Origin: Monosporascus cannonballus
Lineage: Eukaryota > Ascomycota > Sordariomycetes > Xylariales
Direction: 5' to 3'
NCBI GenBank assembly: GCA_004154925.1
Contig: QJNS01000030.1
Location: forward strand, 1 to 64,000
DNA: 64,000 nt
The translations under genes and the position numbers were made by a program. Below the pieces are notes generated by a model. That model was not told the DNA's origin, ran no database searches, and saw only the letters and a program-made list of their open reading frames with translations. Each line of letters opens with the position of its first letter. Position 1 is the stretch's first letter. Shown here piece by piece: positions 1 to 13,101 of this stretch.

Positions 1-1073
1 TCTTACGGCAAAAGACTGGGGGAAACCGGCGGGCGGTTATAGCGCGCCCCCCCCCCCCCTTTTCGTAGTTTACCTACCTAGTTCCTCGTGGGATTAAGTA
101 TTATTAGCAAAGCCGGCGTCGCCGATTGTAACGGTCTGTCGTGCGAAGTTAGTAGAGCTGCATTGGTAAGAAGTGGTCGCAGTAGGTCAAATATACTACA
201 CCTCTGACATGGACGCCACAGAGACACAGACAATGTTTGTTTACTCAGAGCCTATCATATGTAAGTAGGCACCTTAGGGGTTAGGGGCTTATCGGAAAAG
301 AGTTTCACCGTCCCCCATCCCACGGATCCGCGTTTGTTCAACTCTTAGTCACGATGCTTAGACAGGATCCCGGCAAGTCCTACATATTGGCAGGCAGTGG
401 AAACCATCCTCATCTCGTATTGCAGCATTCATCATACGCGGAACTTGAACAGAGACGTGTCAATATACCCCGAGACACGACTAGATAGTTACATGTCAAA
501 GCTACAGAGATAGAACCAAGGACCGCAAGTGTAACCCCTCTATATCCCCTGAATTCCACTTCCTTTACCCAATGCCCGATCATAGCCCAGCCCAGCCCAG
601 CCCCCCTCCCCCAACCCCCGAGGCCTGTGGTGAGCGCTTCCTCTCGCCCGTTCCAGATGACATGCGACCATAAGACAGATCGCGCCCATAATCCACATGC
701 ATCTCCACTAGTGATAACTCCCTAAACCCCGTGGTTTCATTCCTGTTGTTGTACAGAGGTATCGCCAAAAAAAATTTTCTCCCTCTCAGGAAGTAGAGGT
801 TTCTAGTCGCCCACGTTAAGTTCTATGTCGTTGCCCATTTAACGCCCTCGTGAGATAGAACCGAGATGGATGGAATGCAAACGCCAGAGATGAAACAAGC
901 AAGCTATTACACATTGTAGTAAGAAGGACGCCGGACCGGATGCTCAGATCGGCCGTTATCCAGGCGAAGTTTAGAGTCAGTCAGCGATTTCCAGAGTCGC
1001 TGCTGGGTGAAAACGTGCTGTCCAGCATGTCCACGTTCTTCGGTCGGGCAGACCTCTCGAGCAGCCAGCTGCG
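1..1073. other. Non-coding left edge
   Basis: I see no supportable gene in this stretch. It starts with a run of 13 C residues at 47-59. Short reading frames on both strands lack recognisable motifs. It lies downstream of the minus-strand transporter that ends at 1074, so it probably holds that gene's 3' untranslated region and spacer. Confidence 0.5.
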
Positions 1074-3026
1074 TTATTGCGGCTGTCCAGCCTCCACCTC
1101 GTTGTCATTGACGACCGCATTAGTTAGATGGCCACGAGGCTCACGAATCTGGAGCCCAACGATGGCACCGAAAACAGCCACTATGGCACTGCACCACCAG
1201 GCGAGACCCGAATAACCGGATTTCAGGCCGACGGAGTAGAGGATACCAGATATTGTGGGTCCGAAGGCGCGGCATAAGCTTGCCGTGGAAGCTGCCACGC
1301 CGTTGATGGTGCCTAAAGCGAGATGGCTCGGCGCCGAGTCCGCGGTAAGAATGGCATTGCTCGGGTACGCCATACTCGCGAAAGTGCATTTCCAGACTAG
1401 GACGAGTCCGACACCGATCATTCGATAACTCTCTGGCAGCAGCACAAGATACGGCGTGACCAGATATAATGCGAAGTATGCAACGATCAAGAGGCGGAAC
1501 AGCCGGAGTGCACCGAGACGCTTTATAGCAGCTGGAACCAGGACCATATTGATGAGTAACGAATACACTCCTTGGACGCTAAGAATGATGCCGACCGTTT
1601 TGCTGTCGAGTCCAAAGCCGTCCACAAACTTGAAAGGTAGCGACATCGGCACCCGATGTTCCGGCGCCTCTGTGCTGAGGAACACGGGAAATAGTTGATC
1701 GAAAGTCATTGTATGGCTGGAAACGACTCAGCCGCGCTAGAACTCGCAAGTGCATGACGGATTAACTTACAAAGCTAGGATACCGAACGACATGATATTC
1801 AGGATCACCGGTCGGGTGAAGATCCTCGAATCCCTGCTGTCCTCGCTGTCACAGACGGCTTCCAGGTAAAGCGAATCTCGCGGGATGCGAGGAGCAGGCG
1901 TGGACCTAAGCAAAGGCGAGTTTTCGGGCGAGTTCTCGTTCGTTCGATAACCGGGGAGCTGCTCGTCGTGGTCCATGAGCGGCTGCGTTTCGGCCATCTC
2001 TGCTAGCTTCGACTTCTCGTCCCGGACTTCGGCGCACTTTGGTAAGCAAGGCACACAGGAGAGGATCCAGTTGCCAAACTCCAAGCTGCGGTCTCTCCTC
2101 AACTTCTTCTCGGCGTGCGTCTCCTCCAGAAACAGGATCCCATTGACAACCCCGATGAGTACGATCACCGCACTGAATAGGTTAGGAAGCAGATATGGAA
2201 AGCGTTCCCAGATAGTCCCTGGTGGGAATAAATCGGGGTAACTGATACACGGCCGAGCGAGCGCACCGCCGATCATTGGGCCGACAAAAGATCTTCACCG
2301 AGCGTCAGACAACAGCAATCGGGCACCCATTTGAATTGTCGCATCCACTTACCCTAAGCACCATACAACAGGCATAATGGTGTAAGCCCGAGCTATAGCT
2401 CCAGTTAGACAACGAACATTCCCACACTGGACCGCGAAGTTGAACTCACGCTGATGTTCTTTGACAGTCACCAGTTCGGCCACAGTGGTCTGAAGAACTC
2501 CCATGTTCCTGCTTCCGTCTTAGCACGAACCCCCCCCCCTTGCGACTTGAGAACCGGCACAATCATACCCATTCAACAAGCCACCCACTGCGCGGGCAAT
2601 GAGAGCAACAGTGAGGTTCGGGGCAAAACCAAAGATCAAGACGCTCAAAGCAGTACCGATAAGACCCGTAAGCAGCACTGGCTTTCTGCCGATCTTGTCG
2701 CTCAGCCGTCCCCAGAACAGGCCCGTGGCAAATTCGGCAAAGGTGAAGGCGGATGTTACCATGCCAGCGTAGAAGGAGATTTTGCTCTTGTCCTCCGTGA
2801 TGTGAAAGTCCTCAATCATGAAGTAGATATATGGGAATATTCCCATGAATGCAATCGGTTCACATATCCGACAAATGGCTATGATAACGCATTATTAGCT
2901 CGAGTGATCAGGCGTGCCGCCCTTACGCCTGGGCATGGCTTGCCACGGCAACATACCTAAGACCAGCATCTGCCGCCTCGGAAACGGCGGGAGGTGTATG
3001 TTTTTGCTGCCGACTGTTGATCCCAT
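1074..3026 (-). CDS. MFS transporter (DHA1-like multidrug/ZIF-like facilitator), six exons
   Basis: Predicted 12-segment membrane transporter of the major facilitator superfamily, probably a proton antiporter for a small organic substrate at the plasma or vacuolar membrane. I joined six exons by reading splice sites: 2957-3026, 2569-2878, 2450-2508, 2353-2392, 1771-2292 and 1074-1716. This gives 1644 nt, exactly in frame, 547 aa. Introns are 54-78 bp with GT..AG ends. Visible family marks are ICRICEPIAFMGIFPY in segment 1, motif A (GRLSDKIGRKP, about residues 80-90) between segments 2 and 3, GGLLNGNMGVLQTTVAEL spanning a splice site, and EHQPRAYTIMPVVWCLGS spanning two. A hydrophilic Ser/Pro/acid-rich loop separates the halves; the second half starts near AFHTMTFDQLFPVF. 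The start is the first ATG in frame with exon 1; a longer N-terminus with another exon cannot be excluded. No frame break is seen, so the gene looks intact. Substrate is unknown. Confidence 0.9.
2528..2540. repeat. C homopolymer inside a transporter intron
   Basis: A run of C at about 2531-2539 lies in the second intron of the transporter (2509-2568), so on the coding strand it is a G run. It lies outside the coding exons and does not affect the reading frame. It is a likely site of length variation or sequencing error. Confidence 0.6.
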
Positions 3027-6000
3027 GGCCTTTACGATGAAACACGGAACTCCTCAAAATCTTAAACACTCAAAATATCACTCGCATGGGCGACCGCTCT
3101 CCGCTGCAACACGCAATGATCGTGAAGTCCCCTTCAGCACCAAACCCAGGTCCAGTATCCGCAGTTGAGATGTGGTCCCCTCTGTGACTGGGACGTCCGA
3201 AAGCCGATGAAATCAGAGTTGACACTAAACCTTAAAATACGGCTGGTGGCGGGCGGCAGACACAATGCTCTCGGGTTGTAAGAGGCTTTAAGTATAAGCA
3301 GTGACTCAAGAAACATCTGTAAGAAAGCGCTGAGATAGTCGAAGCACGACTGAATAAGTACTTGCAGGGTTGACTCGTTAAATCTGACGAAGAAGACAGG
3401 AGGATGAGGGGAAGGAGTATGGGAAGAACACGACAGTAATAATACTCCCAAAAGGGAAGCATGGCAGACTGGGTCCCGGGCCATGGTGAGGTACGAGATC
3501 TTAGTCACTTTATTTTAAGATTGGAAGCGGTGACGAAACTCATGGCAAAAGCAAATATGAGAGCAGGCGTGACCCGGACGATTACTTAGATGATGATCCT
3601 GTCAACGGTACCCAGCCCACGGCGGTGATGGCTCCCGAGGTATGGGGACTATGGGAGCTCGGAAGCAGACCCAAATCGCTGGATTCACTGAACCCCGGTG
3701 TGGATGGAGTGGAGCCTTGTCCCAGATTCACACTTGTCTCCTGGACGAAGCGGTACCACGGCGGTACATGAGCTTGGCTGCCTGATAGCCGGGTCTTTCC
3801 CTAGTGGAACTAGGAATAATAAGGATAATACAACCATAATGACATCGTGATTAGGGAGGGTTGGAGCTAAGCATGGAATGCGGTTCCAGAGAATGGGTCG
3901 ACAAGGAGGTTCCACTCCCCCAAAGATCCCTGTGCATTATAAGATCCATGGCTTCACAAGGCCGGAAGGCAAATAAAGGAAAGTAAAAATAAAATAAAAA
4001 GACGGTAGCTGAGACGCACGCTATTCCTTGGCCGGCTAGGCCGATGATGCTCTTTCTCGCACACAATTCGCCGGACCAGAGCCATTTTCATTGGCTTTCG
4101 GTCTTTTTTATTTCTTTTCTTTCTTTTTCCTTTAAAGCTGACTACCACACCAAAAAGCTGAAAGGTGGATCAGTTAGGTTCGCTGAGCGTTATTTTGAGA
4201 GCAGAATGTACTGTCCGAAAGCGACATGTAATCACGTCTGGGGGTTATAAGGCGGTGAGAGGGTTAAGCGCATATGACAGTCTAAGCCCGGTTTCCCCAA
4301 CTCTCAAACCTGTTGCAAGTTTTGAGGCCGTTAACAAAGAGACGGTTCCTTGATGGGCGGATCTGGCCAAGCCCAGTCAGAACGTTGAGTGCGACGCCCG
4401 GTGAAGCCTGGGGGCCATTGGGTACAAATGGGTGCAAGCTGGTCAATCCAGGAGCCACGACGCGGCGTCAAATGAGTGGTTTATAGGTGTAATCCTCGGT
4501 ATGCATTTTGCAAAGAGAAACGAGGAGTAATAACACACTGGCCTTAAAGGAGGGGTGTCGCCGCAGGTTTGCAACCGCAGCCGGCATGACGATGCATTCT
4601 GGCACGAGGCTTATCAGTGTACTTGCAGCGCTGCCCTACGTGGTGCTTGGCACCCATCAACGAGTCCCGGAACGTCGGAACCTTTCTGTTGGCAGCGGCT
4701 GGGGACCTGCCAATGTGGACGTTGTGATTCGTCAGACGTCGTATTATGCTTCACCGAATGCAGCTTGCCGAGGGTGACAGTGCTCGACCACCCGTCGCCT
4801 TCTCGTTGTCGGCTGCCTCAACGCTCTTCCGACTGCCGTTTGTTTTCTTTCCTTTTCTTTTCTTTTTTTTTTCAATCACGTCAGACTGTCGGCAGCCAAC
4901 AAGGCGGAGACGCATGGGGAGCTGGTTGGATGTCATCGCCCCCCCGCATCTTGCTACCATGTTTAACAGGGTTTAATATGCACGTATGTGAGTATATCTC
5001 AATCCGGCGGGTAGATATCAACCGATGCAGGCTTCAATGCTTCTCATGCCGATCGTCTGATGCACGAGGGGGCCTATCAGAATATACACCCACAGCACAG
5101 TGATACGAGAGGGTGACTCATTTACCATTTGTGTCCTGTCAGAGATGGACGCAAGGCGGTCGTAAGATCTCCCCAGAGCACGTAAAGTATTTCCTTCTGA
5201 ATGCTCCAAGCAAGATCTCATCCTATATACGCGGGCCGTGGAAAGCCAGGTTGCCCAATATCTACCTATGTACTACGCAATATTACCAATGAATACCTTT
5301 TGGTAAGCACGCGCGAGAATGCTTCATGTTCCGTATATGATGTTAGCTTCAAGTTGTCGAAGCGCATTGCTACCCACGTGAAGCGGGTTAGGGGTACCCA
5401 ATGCACGTACACTTAGACCCTTGCTAGCTGTAGGAGGTTCCGTCAGTACCTTGTCGAAATCTTTCTCAGATGCATTATGTATCCTCGCTATCTTTATCCC
5501 TTAATATGGCTTCTGCAATGAAACTTGTCAAACGGTACAGGAACTAACGTACAATGATGGGCCACGATATATAGAAAGACCACTACTCTTCCTGTAACCC
5601 TACAATTCAACGGTGGCTTGAGTGCATAGCAGTAGCGACGAGGGGATCCACGCGAACGTCACATGTATTGGACTTCCAAGTATTACATACCATCCAGTCT
5701 CATCGGGGAGTCCCTACCTATGTAAGTAATGCATAATTTCTGGGAACGCCGAGAGGAGGGGCGGGAAGAAGAGTCTAAGAAGCGGGTTCCTGTCAGCTTT
5801 GTGGCTTAATTTCAAAGCGAGTGTATGTGTGTGCGAGTTGCTGGGTTGGATCTGGACCTGGCAGAGGCGCCACAAATCTCCCCCAATGCCATCATGGCGA
5901 TTTTCGAGAATCAGATCAGGCCTGATCCCTGCCTGCCCATGTGGCATGCGCTAAATCGCACATGTGCCTTGGTACGTACCGCCGTTTTTGAAATGAGTGG

Positions 6001-6041
6001 GTTCAGTTGTTTCAGCTAAAAGGCGTTGCATGAGCGAACTA
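3027..6041. other. Gene-free interval upstream of transporter
   Basis: No recognisable gene. The part next to 3026 should contain the transporter promoter. Polypyrimidine/polypurine tracts occur at about 3971-4000, 4104-4134 and 4845-4873; the first two are roughly complementary (TAAAGGAAA...TAAAAAGAC type) and could fold imperfectly. A 182-codon reading frame at 4555-5103 is rich in Cys, Ser and Arg, but has no motif I know, overlaps other frames and looks like chance. Confidence 0.4.
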
Positions 6042-6300
6042 CAGTAGGCAAGGGGCATTTTCTGTTAGTTCCCTCCAGGTCCACCGCGTGTCGATGTAAG
6101 CTCGCATACAAATTTGCATGCGAATAGACCTAATCCAATAGTTCCGTCATGTTTAACACTACCGGGAACTACTAAAAGTCGATCCGGAAGCAAGTGGTCT
6201 ATGTACATCCCATACAAGATCTAGGACTCTACATTTCATCCCCTCGTGGCAAACAACTGGGCCTGTGGAGGCAACTAACAGAAAATGCCCCTTGATACTG
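6042..6300. mobile_element. 259-bp MITE with TA target duplication (Tc1/mariner-like)
   Basis: A short non-coding element with inverted ends of about 40 bp. The left end begins CAGTAGGCAAGGGGCATTTT and the complement of the right end begins CAGTATCAAGGGGCATTTTC. They stay matched through CTGTTAGTT and CCTCCA, with one substitution and small indels. Both ends are flanked directly by TA (6040-6041 and 6301-6302). CAGT termini and a TA duplication are hallmarks of Tc1/mariner-type elements. The interior of about 180 bp has no coding potential, so it is non-autonomous. The termini do not match the Fot1/pogo element at 25.1 kb, which begins AGTCGG, so a different transposase must have mobilised it. 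Confidence 0.8.
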
Positions 6301-6302
6301 TA

Positions 6303-9300
6303 GATCTCAGATTTCAACCTTAACGGGTCTACGGAGCATACACCCTAGTCCACATCGGTATATTACCCATGTGGTTTACCTACGACCACACCTACCGCCT
6401 ATATACAAAGCCCAAAGCCCTGGAGAAGACAAGGCTGTCGGTCGATCCGACCCACTCTGACGCCAATGGGAGGAGCGTCCGATATGAAAACCACACCGAA
6501 ACGTCGGGTATCAATATATCGCTCTCTGCCATAAGACTCTGTTCTGGGAGTAACTGACGCGAGATGCAGTAGCGCGAGCAATCAACCAAGGGCCTGCGAA
6601 ATAGTGACAAGTAATATGCCATGAACCTATTGGTAGCGTTTTGCACAGGTCACGAGGCATTATAATGGGTAGGCTTCCTGGTGCCTTTTTATTTTCTCTT
6701 TTTTCCCTTCCCCTTTTTCCCGCTTCAACATTTTTTTGTGCTCTCGAAATGTCACTAGACTATGCACAAGCTTCAACCTACGCTTAGTATATTGGCCTCG
6801 GAAAACATATATCTGAGAACAGGGGGTAACCCTAGCTCGCAGTATCCACCTTATAAGAACCAGGCTACTGGCCCAGGAATGGCAGTGTCTCTTGGGCCGT
6901 GTGAATGGAGTATCTGGTTCGACAAGGATGCCAAGTCCCTCGTACCATCCACATACTTGAGGCCCTAATTCGTTCGATGTGGTCCATGTCAAGTTTAATT
7001 GCCTTGCTGTTGTTGAAGATCCGTGGGGCTTATCAAGTCACGTTTCCCTTTGCCAGGAGATAGATTCGCACAAACGTGCATGGCCTAGTGTTCATCTGAC
7101 CTCAGCATTACCGTATATTTTCTGTTTTTAGCCCGGTCCCACTGACCCGGCGGTCCTCTTGCACGTTTCACCCTCCCTTTATCTGAAGACCCCGTCCCTC
7201 GTAGCGCTAAGGGTCTATCATATCGCGTATGTGGTAGCATTATAACAAACACCGACGTTGACGAACGTTTGCTAAAACCCATGGTCCCCGGTTTAGCTCA
7301 AATGAGAGACATCTCCGTTTATCTCCATAAGTATGTAATGTATGAGACAATAGGGGTGTCTCCCATCACATCTGACAGCGCATATGTATGTCGTGCAGCG
7401 ATGATGATCCCTGTTAGAAATGCGCGGCGTTGGGTGAAGTAGCCGACCCAAGGCTCTGGGTCCAGGGGTTGCGACCAAAATAATAATAATTCCCCTACTC
7501 GCGGATCAAATATTCAACTGGCAATAACCACTATCACGGGGAGCGCACAAAACCACGCTCGGCGACAGCTGATCCGAGAAGCTCAAGCGCCATTCCCTTT
7601 TCCTCTCCCGATATCTTCACCGCCGTACTGTTAGGCGCCGTTAAACAGGTATTGTGGGGTTTATTATTGCTTATGGATGTCGTTAGTTAGAGGGAGAGAC
7701 CTCGATTGCACGCATACGAAGTTGCCCCTTGTCGACTCGGATAACATTTCTGCCTACCTTGGAACAACGCCTACATCGCTGACTCTCGTGGTTACTTACA
7801 TACGTCTTTCGTACGATTCGAAAACAAAAGGAGAAGCCGCTAGCAAGCTGTACCTGAGTTGCCGTTCGTGTCCGCTTGATGGGACAGATGCCGGTTCCCA
7901 TGATAAAGCGCGGAGGGTTGCGTCGCCCTCAAGGGAGAAACCCGAGTGGACAATTTGTCCCCCACAACAGGTGCCTTGCGGGCAATCTGTTTAGCGCATC
8001 GCAGCTGAGTGAGAGCCCTGAGTGACAAGTAGCCGCGGATGGCCGGCCGTCGGATAGCGCCCCTTATCGAAGCACCACGCTCGAAAATTATTTTCCTGGG
8101 TTGCACCCTGCTCCGTAGGGCGTACCATTCGTGTCATGGAACATTGGAAATTGGGAACCCATAGTGGCGCGCGATGGTCGCTTGGGGATCCGCCGTGCTA
8201 GAAACCTGTTAGAATGTTCTACTTGCCTTCCACGCATTCCAGACCCGCCCGTGGCATCTGCGTCCGAGTGGATATTTTTCAGGGGTCGGCTCGTTAATCT
8301 CAATTATGAATTACACGCTTGAACGGGATCTTTGATTCAGCGGAAATTTCCTCCGCCCATTTTTGGGGGGGCTAATCGATTTTCAGATTCTCGAAGCGAG
8401 CATTGCTAAGTCTATCATACTAGTGAATGTCTACGTTAGGACTTTGTTTTCTGCCACCGGAGCATCCAGCGCTCACTCGTCCCCGAAAAAGCCCACACTT
8501 CACGCCACCCACAATATGGAGGAGTTGTGGTACACTTTGGAGTTGAGAGTGGGTGCCGGAGTGACCGGGCGAAAAGAAAGTGATCCCAGGATACCGTGGC
8601 AACAACGCCAACGCCCAAGGGAAGTGAGGCGGAAAGGCCGCCCGAATCCGGAGAAATCGGGTCGATGCCATCCATCACATAACGGACAGCGCCATCGCTT
8701 CTTTTTGAACTTACGAGGGGGACCAAATAGGTATGATCATGCACCAAAAAAAAAGCGACTTTCCCAATCCTTAGAAGTCCATTGCCGGGACAGAACCAAT
8801 CGTGATCGTATGATGCGACGCTTGCTTCCCTTCACTCCTAGCGAATATGATTTGTGCGCGAATCGTACGGGACTGGATCAATGCCAGGATCGAATGGAGA
8901 TATCTATTCTCTGGTATTACTGTTCTTTTGCAGAGTCATGAGACTTACTGATGCTACCCTAAACGCCCCCACCTGCCTTGACGAACAACCGACATAATTA
9001 ATCATCATCATCGTGCCACCGGTGTATGCAGTCCCCCGTGATCTAATGGATTTCAAGAACCCTTTTCCGTAACCTGGTCTAGGCTTTCTCCTATTTCAAG
9101 AGGCAGTCTCTTAAGACGGCGGCAGTGCCTACTTGTCGCCTATCGCGGCTGCACGCAATAAGAGAATACAGCAACTGCATTGTGGATAACAGCATATTTT
9201 TCTTATTACTCTCCGGGGCGACAACCGATCCCAATACGATGTCGTACACCGAACCTTGACAAACTCCTTTAAGTAAGTATCCGAGCAGGCCGGAGTGCAT

Positions 9301-12300
9301 TATCTTGATCCCGTGCTCCCTAAGCCAGGGTGGTCTGGCCCCACAGCGACGACGACAACAACAACATCAACATTAACAAGCTGATTGGGATAACTAACCT
9401 AAAAAATATGGAAGCAACGGAATTGCGAAGGTCGAGCCCCAGAGTCTACAACATACCAAGGTCCGGCAGACAGCACGCCACAGAATAATGACGTACAGTA
9501 AAATTAGGCTACTGGCTGCGGTCCCAGAAGTATATTTCTTAGGAGGCATTTTTAGGACCCCTGTACCGGCCCTCCACCTGAAGTCCTTTGTGCTACCTAG
9601 GTATTTCGTACTTGAACTTGAATCAACGTCTATAAGCCATAGTCGAGATTGTGGGCTGAAGAGGTACGTTTGCACAACTTTTGCGGCCAACCTTCGTATA
9701 CACGAATACTCTTGGATGTCTTTATTAGTAACTATCTCAAGTTTTGTTTTGCTTAAGGTGCTTATGGCAACATCGCAGCATCAGACGCAGAAGACAAGTC
9801 CACGAGATTAGGTACACACGTGTTAGCATTTACCCCTTGGGCAAATCCACTGCCGATTATTCACTAGATACAACAGAGTAGGAAACCAGTTCACTGACAA
9901 GATTTGACAAGAATCAAAGGTATAATATGCTTCGCACAGTTATACAGGCTCCACTTTCTAGGCTGAGAACTGCAAAATGTGTCTTGACTCTTGTGTATCT
10001 ATCTCCCCAACTGTCAGAAGGCTACGCAATAAGTGGTAACTGCAATTTTGGTTTAACTCTGGAGTAAATGGGAAATTCGTAGCCAGTCAGATAGCACGAA
10101 TCCGACGCTTTACGGACTATAACTGCTGGTTTAGGTTAGCGTCTTTGCCGCTACCGCTTATTGTGTAGCCTTCTGGCAGCCGGGGAGATATAGATCTTGC
10201 TAATGATCCCCTGGAAGTATATCCTCTTGTCATCTCGCTCATCACATCAGTTCAATTTTCGCATTCGTACGCACACTTCCTCCGTATTAGGACACTTGGC
10301 ATGAAGACAAGAGTCTTGCCTCTGGACAGTTACCTAGCGCATACGTGAGAAACGGTAGCCCTCGTGTCACACAGGGTCGCTATGTAGTAGCTCCCGCAAG
10401 GCGCGGCAAGGCCCCCTGGGGATCGCCGTCATCACCGAGACCAGTCGGGACCACACCTGTATGCATAAAAGCGCTTGACCAATAGTTGAAAGCTTATTAG
10501 CCTGGGGCGACCTGAAGGATTGACAAGCCCCCTTGTCCGCCCCCAGAACAGTTCTGTTTCCTCCACAGCTGTATGCCCATGGAGCCGTATATGACTTAAC
10601 CATCCCCCCAAGTGGCTTGATTCCTACCTGCAGGTTCATCCCTAAGGTACACACACGCACACGTTTGACAGCGCCGCACCCAGCGGCTCGCGCGGTTGCC
10701 GCGCACAATATCGTCGACGCTCCGCCAGGTGATAAGCTGCATTGACAACTTACCCCCGTGCAGAGCGAAAAAGACCGAAACTGATATAGCTCGCTGCATC
10801 AGCCCAACCATGTTCGAGTATTACTTGTGCTGCCCTCCCTGTCTCTGCGGTCGCCATACGCCAATCATCAATAAAGGTCCTCGGTGAGCTCTCTTTGCGC
10901 GGCGGGCCAGCCGGGCTGAAGAAGCATATGTGCACTGCCTACGATATGGGGTACGTGATTTGCCCTGTTCCGCCTCTCGCGCACCATTTAGCGAAGAGAA
11001 GGGTCCATGAACTGTTGGTCGTTGCATCACACGGGTCTGCTCTGTCCTTGTCCACGCCGCATATTATGAGCTCTGTAGTATAGGTCTTGAATTATCGGGC
11101 TATGCCGCTCTTAGCCGCCGCCAGTGAGCAGCAGAGAGAGCTTCGAGGTTGCTTGCCTGATGCCGTGATGCCCAGCTGCGGACCCTTGGTGGATATGATG
11201 TCTTTCTCGGCACGACATTGGCGTGGAGACGATGGGCAAACTCAGAGGACCCCGGCCCGCAGCCGCATTGCGCATCAGACATCTCACAGGGCCCCGGCCA
11301 ATCCCAAACGTTTATCGCCGTGGGTTATCGCCGGGCCCCATTCTTAAAGAGAACCACCTTATAATCGTACCCCACTACATCCGTAGTGGTACCAAAGGGA
11401 AGGTGATTCCCGCAGTCCGACCTTATTATGGTCTGTGGGAACTACAGAGGTGGTGGTATCCCCTGGCCTCACTCAACGGGGCTGGTAGGTACCCGACAAG
11501 GCCTGCTTGTTTCTTCAGGATCGTCTGCGTCCATATCTAGTGTGTCGCCTACTCGATGTTCCATCCGAAGATGCAGCGGTGAAGAATCGAGTCAGCTTAC
11601 ACGTCGAAGCGCTGATTCCGCCAATGCTGCCAACCGCCAACCCCTTTGCATGCGAGCCAGCAAGGCATTGTTACTCTCCATGAACGCTTTTGCAGTACGT
11701 TGATTCTCTGCCAAGTTGTCCTAATCGTCACTGAATGGACCGAATGATACCCTGTACATTCCGGTGGTTCTGCTCCCTTACCATGAAGGGTTCGAGAGGG
11801 CATAGCAAACCACCTGCAACCTATGCTTGCTATGAAGTCACTATGAAGCCACGTCCATGTCCAAGCCGGGATGCTATTATAACTGATGCCAGAATTAGTA
11901 TACTATAATAATGTTTCGTTCGGCCGGCACAGAGTTCGAGGAACAGGTGGAGCCAGAGGTCGAAGGTCGGCGCTGCGAGCGGCTATTCTCTCCCTTCCCT
12001 GCCGACTCCTACTTTCACACGGGGTAAAAGAAAAATGCGCCCAGGTCGAAAGTCGATGCCTAGATCGCCCTGCAGGGATATGCAGAACAGCCGGAGTACA
12101 TACGTACATGATATGCGGTTATCCTTTCTCAGGGGGTATCTTCCTCTTGCCAGTAGATGTGAGGTTACACAACATCGTGAGCTAGACTGGGTCCCCCTGG
12201 ATAGCTTTCCATGTAAGCCGCCCGGATGTGGTGCCAAGCGAGTATCGGCTAGCGCCATACATACCGCATGTGTCCGCCTTTTCCGCTCAGGAACGCTGCG

Positions 12301-13020
12301 TCGGGGGTTTCAAGCTAGGAAAACGTAACCGGAGCTTGGTAACGTCCAGTATCATGACAGTCGGTCACGCGGCCACGCCAGCGGAAGAAGCCGGCAGCGG
12401 AACCCTCTTCACGACAAGGCTGCAGAGTAGGATGCTACGTAAATCGCTATGTATTTTCCGATCGTCGTACAATTGTAAGCGACCGTCGTTCTGCAAGGAG
12501 GCAGCACACAGCTAGCCCATATCGGGCGTACGGGTTACGCATCCGCCGTTACACACGAGCGCGTGGGAAAAGGAGAAGGAAGACGCTTTCTACCCCCTTT
12601 CGCCCCAGCCCCGTCGGTCAATCGATCAGGTCAGCATCGCACCAGCGTTCACCCCACCGATAACCTGGTGATCTAATGATGAGGGATACACGAAGCGCAT
12701 CGCGGCCGCTGCTCCGGATTCGTCCCAGCAAGTCCCTCCGGCGAACCGGGCGAGAGCTGCCGCTGTCGGCAAACCGGTCTAGCGACTCATTAGCTCAGTT
12801 GTTTTGCTTCCCTGTCGCACAGCCACATCTAGCGGCTCCGAGCCTGAGTAGTAGTAACACGTGAAATCCACCCTGTAAACCTGCACGGAGCCCACTCCGC
12901 TACATAGTAGTGGTGATGTCACGCCACACCGCGAGATCCCCGCGGCACAAGAGCAATATATCAATGCATCAAAGTTCGATGTACCCAACTATATCTATGA
13001 TATTCCGACCTTGTACCGGT
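6303..13020. other. Long gene-free interval
   Basis: No gene, RNA or transposon relic could be supported here. Base composition is near balanced and stop codons are frequent in all frames. The longest frame (8363-8941, plus, 192 codons) is Arg/Lys-rich and matches no family I recognise. A small perfect hairpin (CCACTAC ATCC GTAGTGG) lies near 11371-11388. A polypyrimidine tract lies at about 6685-6725. Confidence 0.4.
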
Positions 13021-13101
13021 CAGGTCGTGATCAAAATACTTGACACACTTTTGATTAGTGGGGTCCTAAGAAAATGTGTCAATTATATTTATCACGACCT
13101 G
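13021..13101. repeat. 81-bp inverted repeat (hairpin)
   Basis: Two arms of about 31 bp face each other across an 18-nt spacer. The left arm (13021-13052) begins CAGGTCGTGATCAAAATACT. The complement of the right arm (13071-13101) begins CAGGTCGTGATAAATATAAT. Both continue with TTGACACA and end in TTTT, with a few mismatches or small indels in the middle. It lies far from any gene. It could be a miniature fold-back element, but no convincing target duplication is visible. Confidence 0.7.

Noticed and set aside
272..290. TTAGGGGTTAGGGG near the left edge
   Set aside because: Two imperfect units only, not a telomeric TTAGGG array.
4555..5103. 182-codon Cys-rich frame on the plus strand
   Set aside because: Includes translation of a polypyrimidine tract as Phe/Ser runs and has no signal peptide or regular Cys pattern at a Met start.
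8363..8941. 192-codon open frame on the plus strand
   Set aside because: Arg/Lys-rich with no motif, overlapping frames on the other strand and no splice or promoter support. Length alone is possible by chance in 11 kb of balanced sequence.
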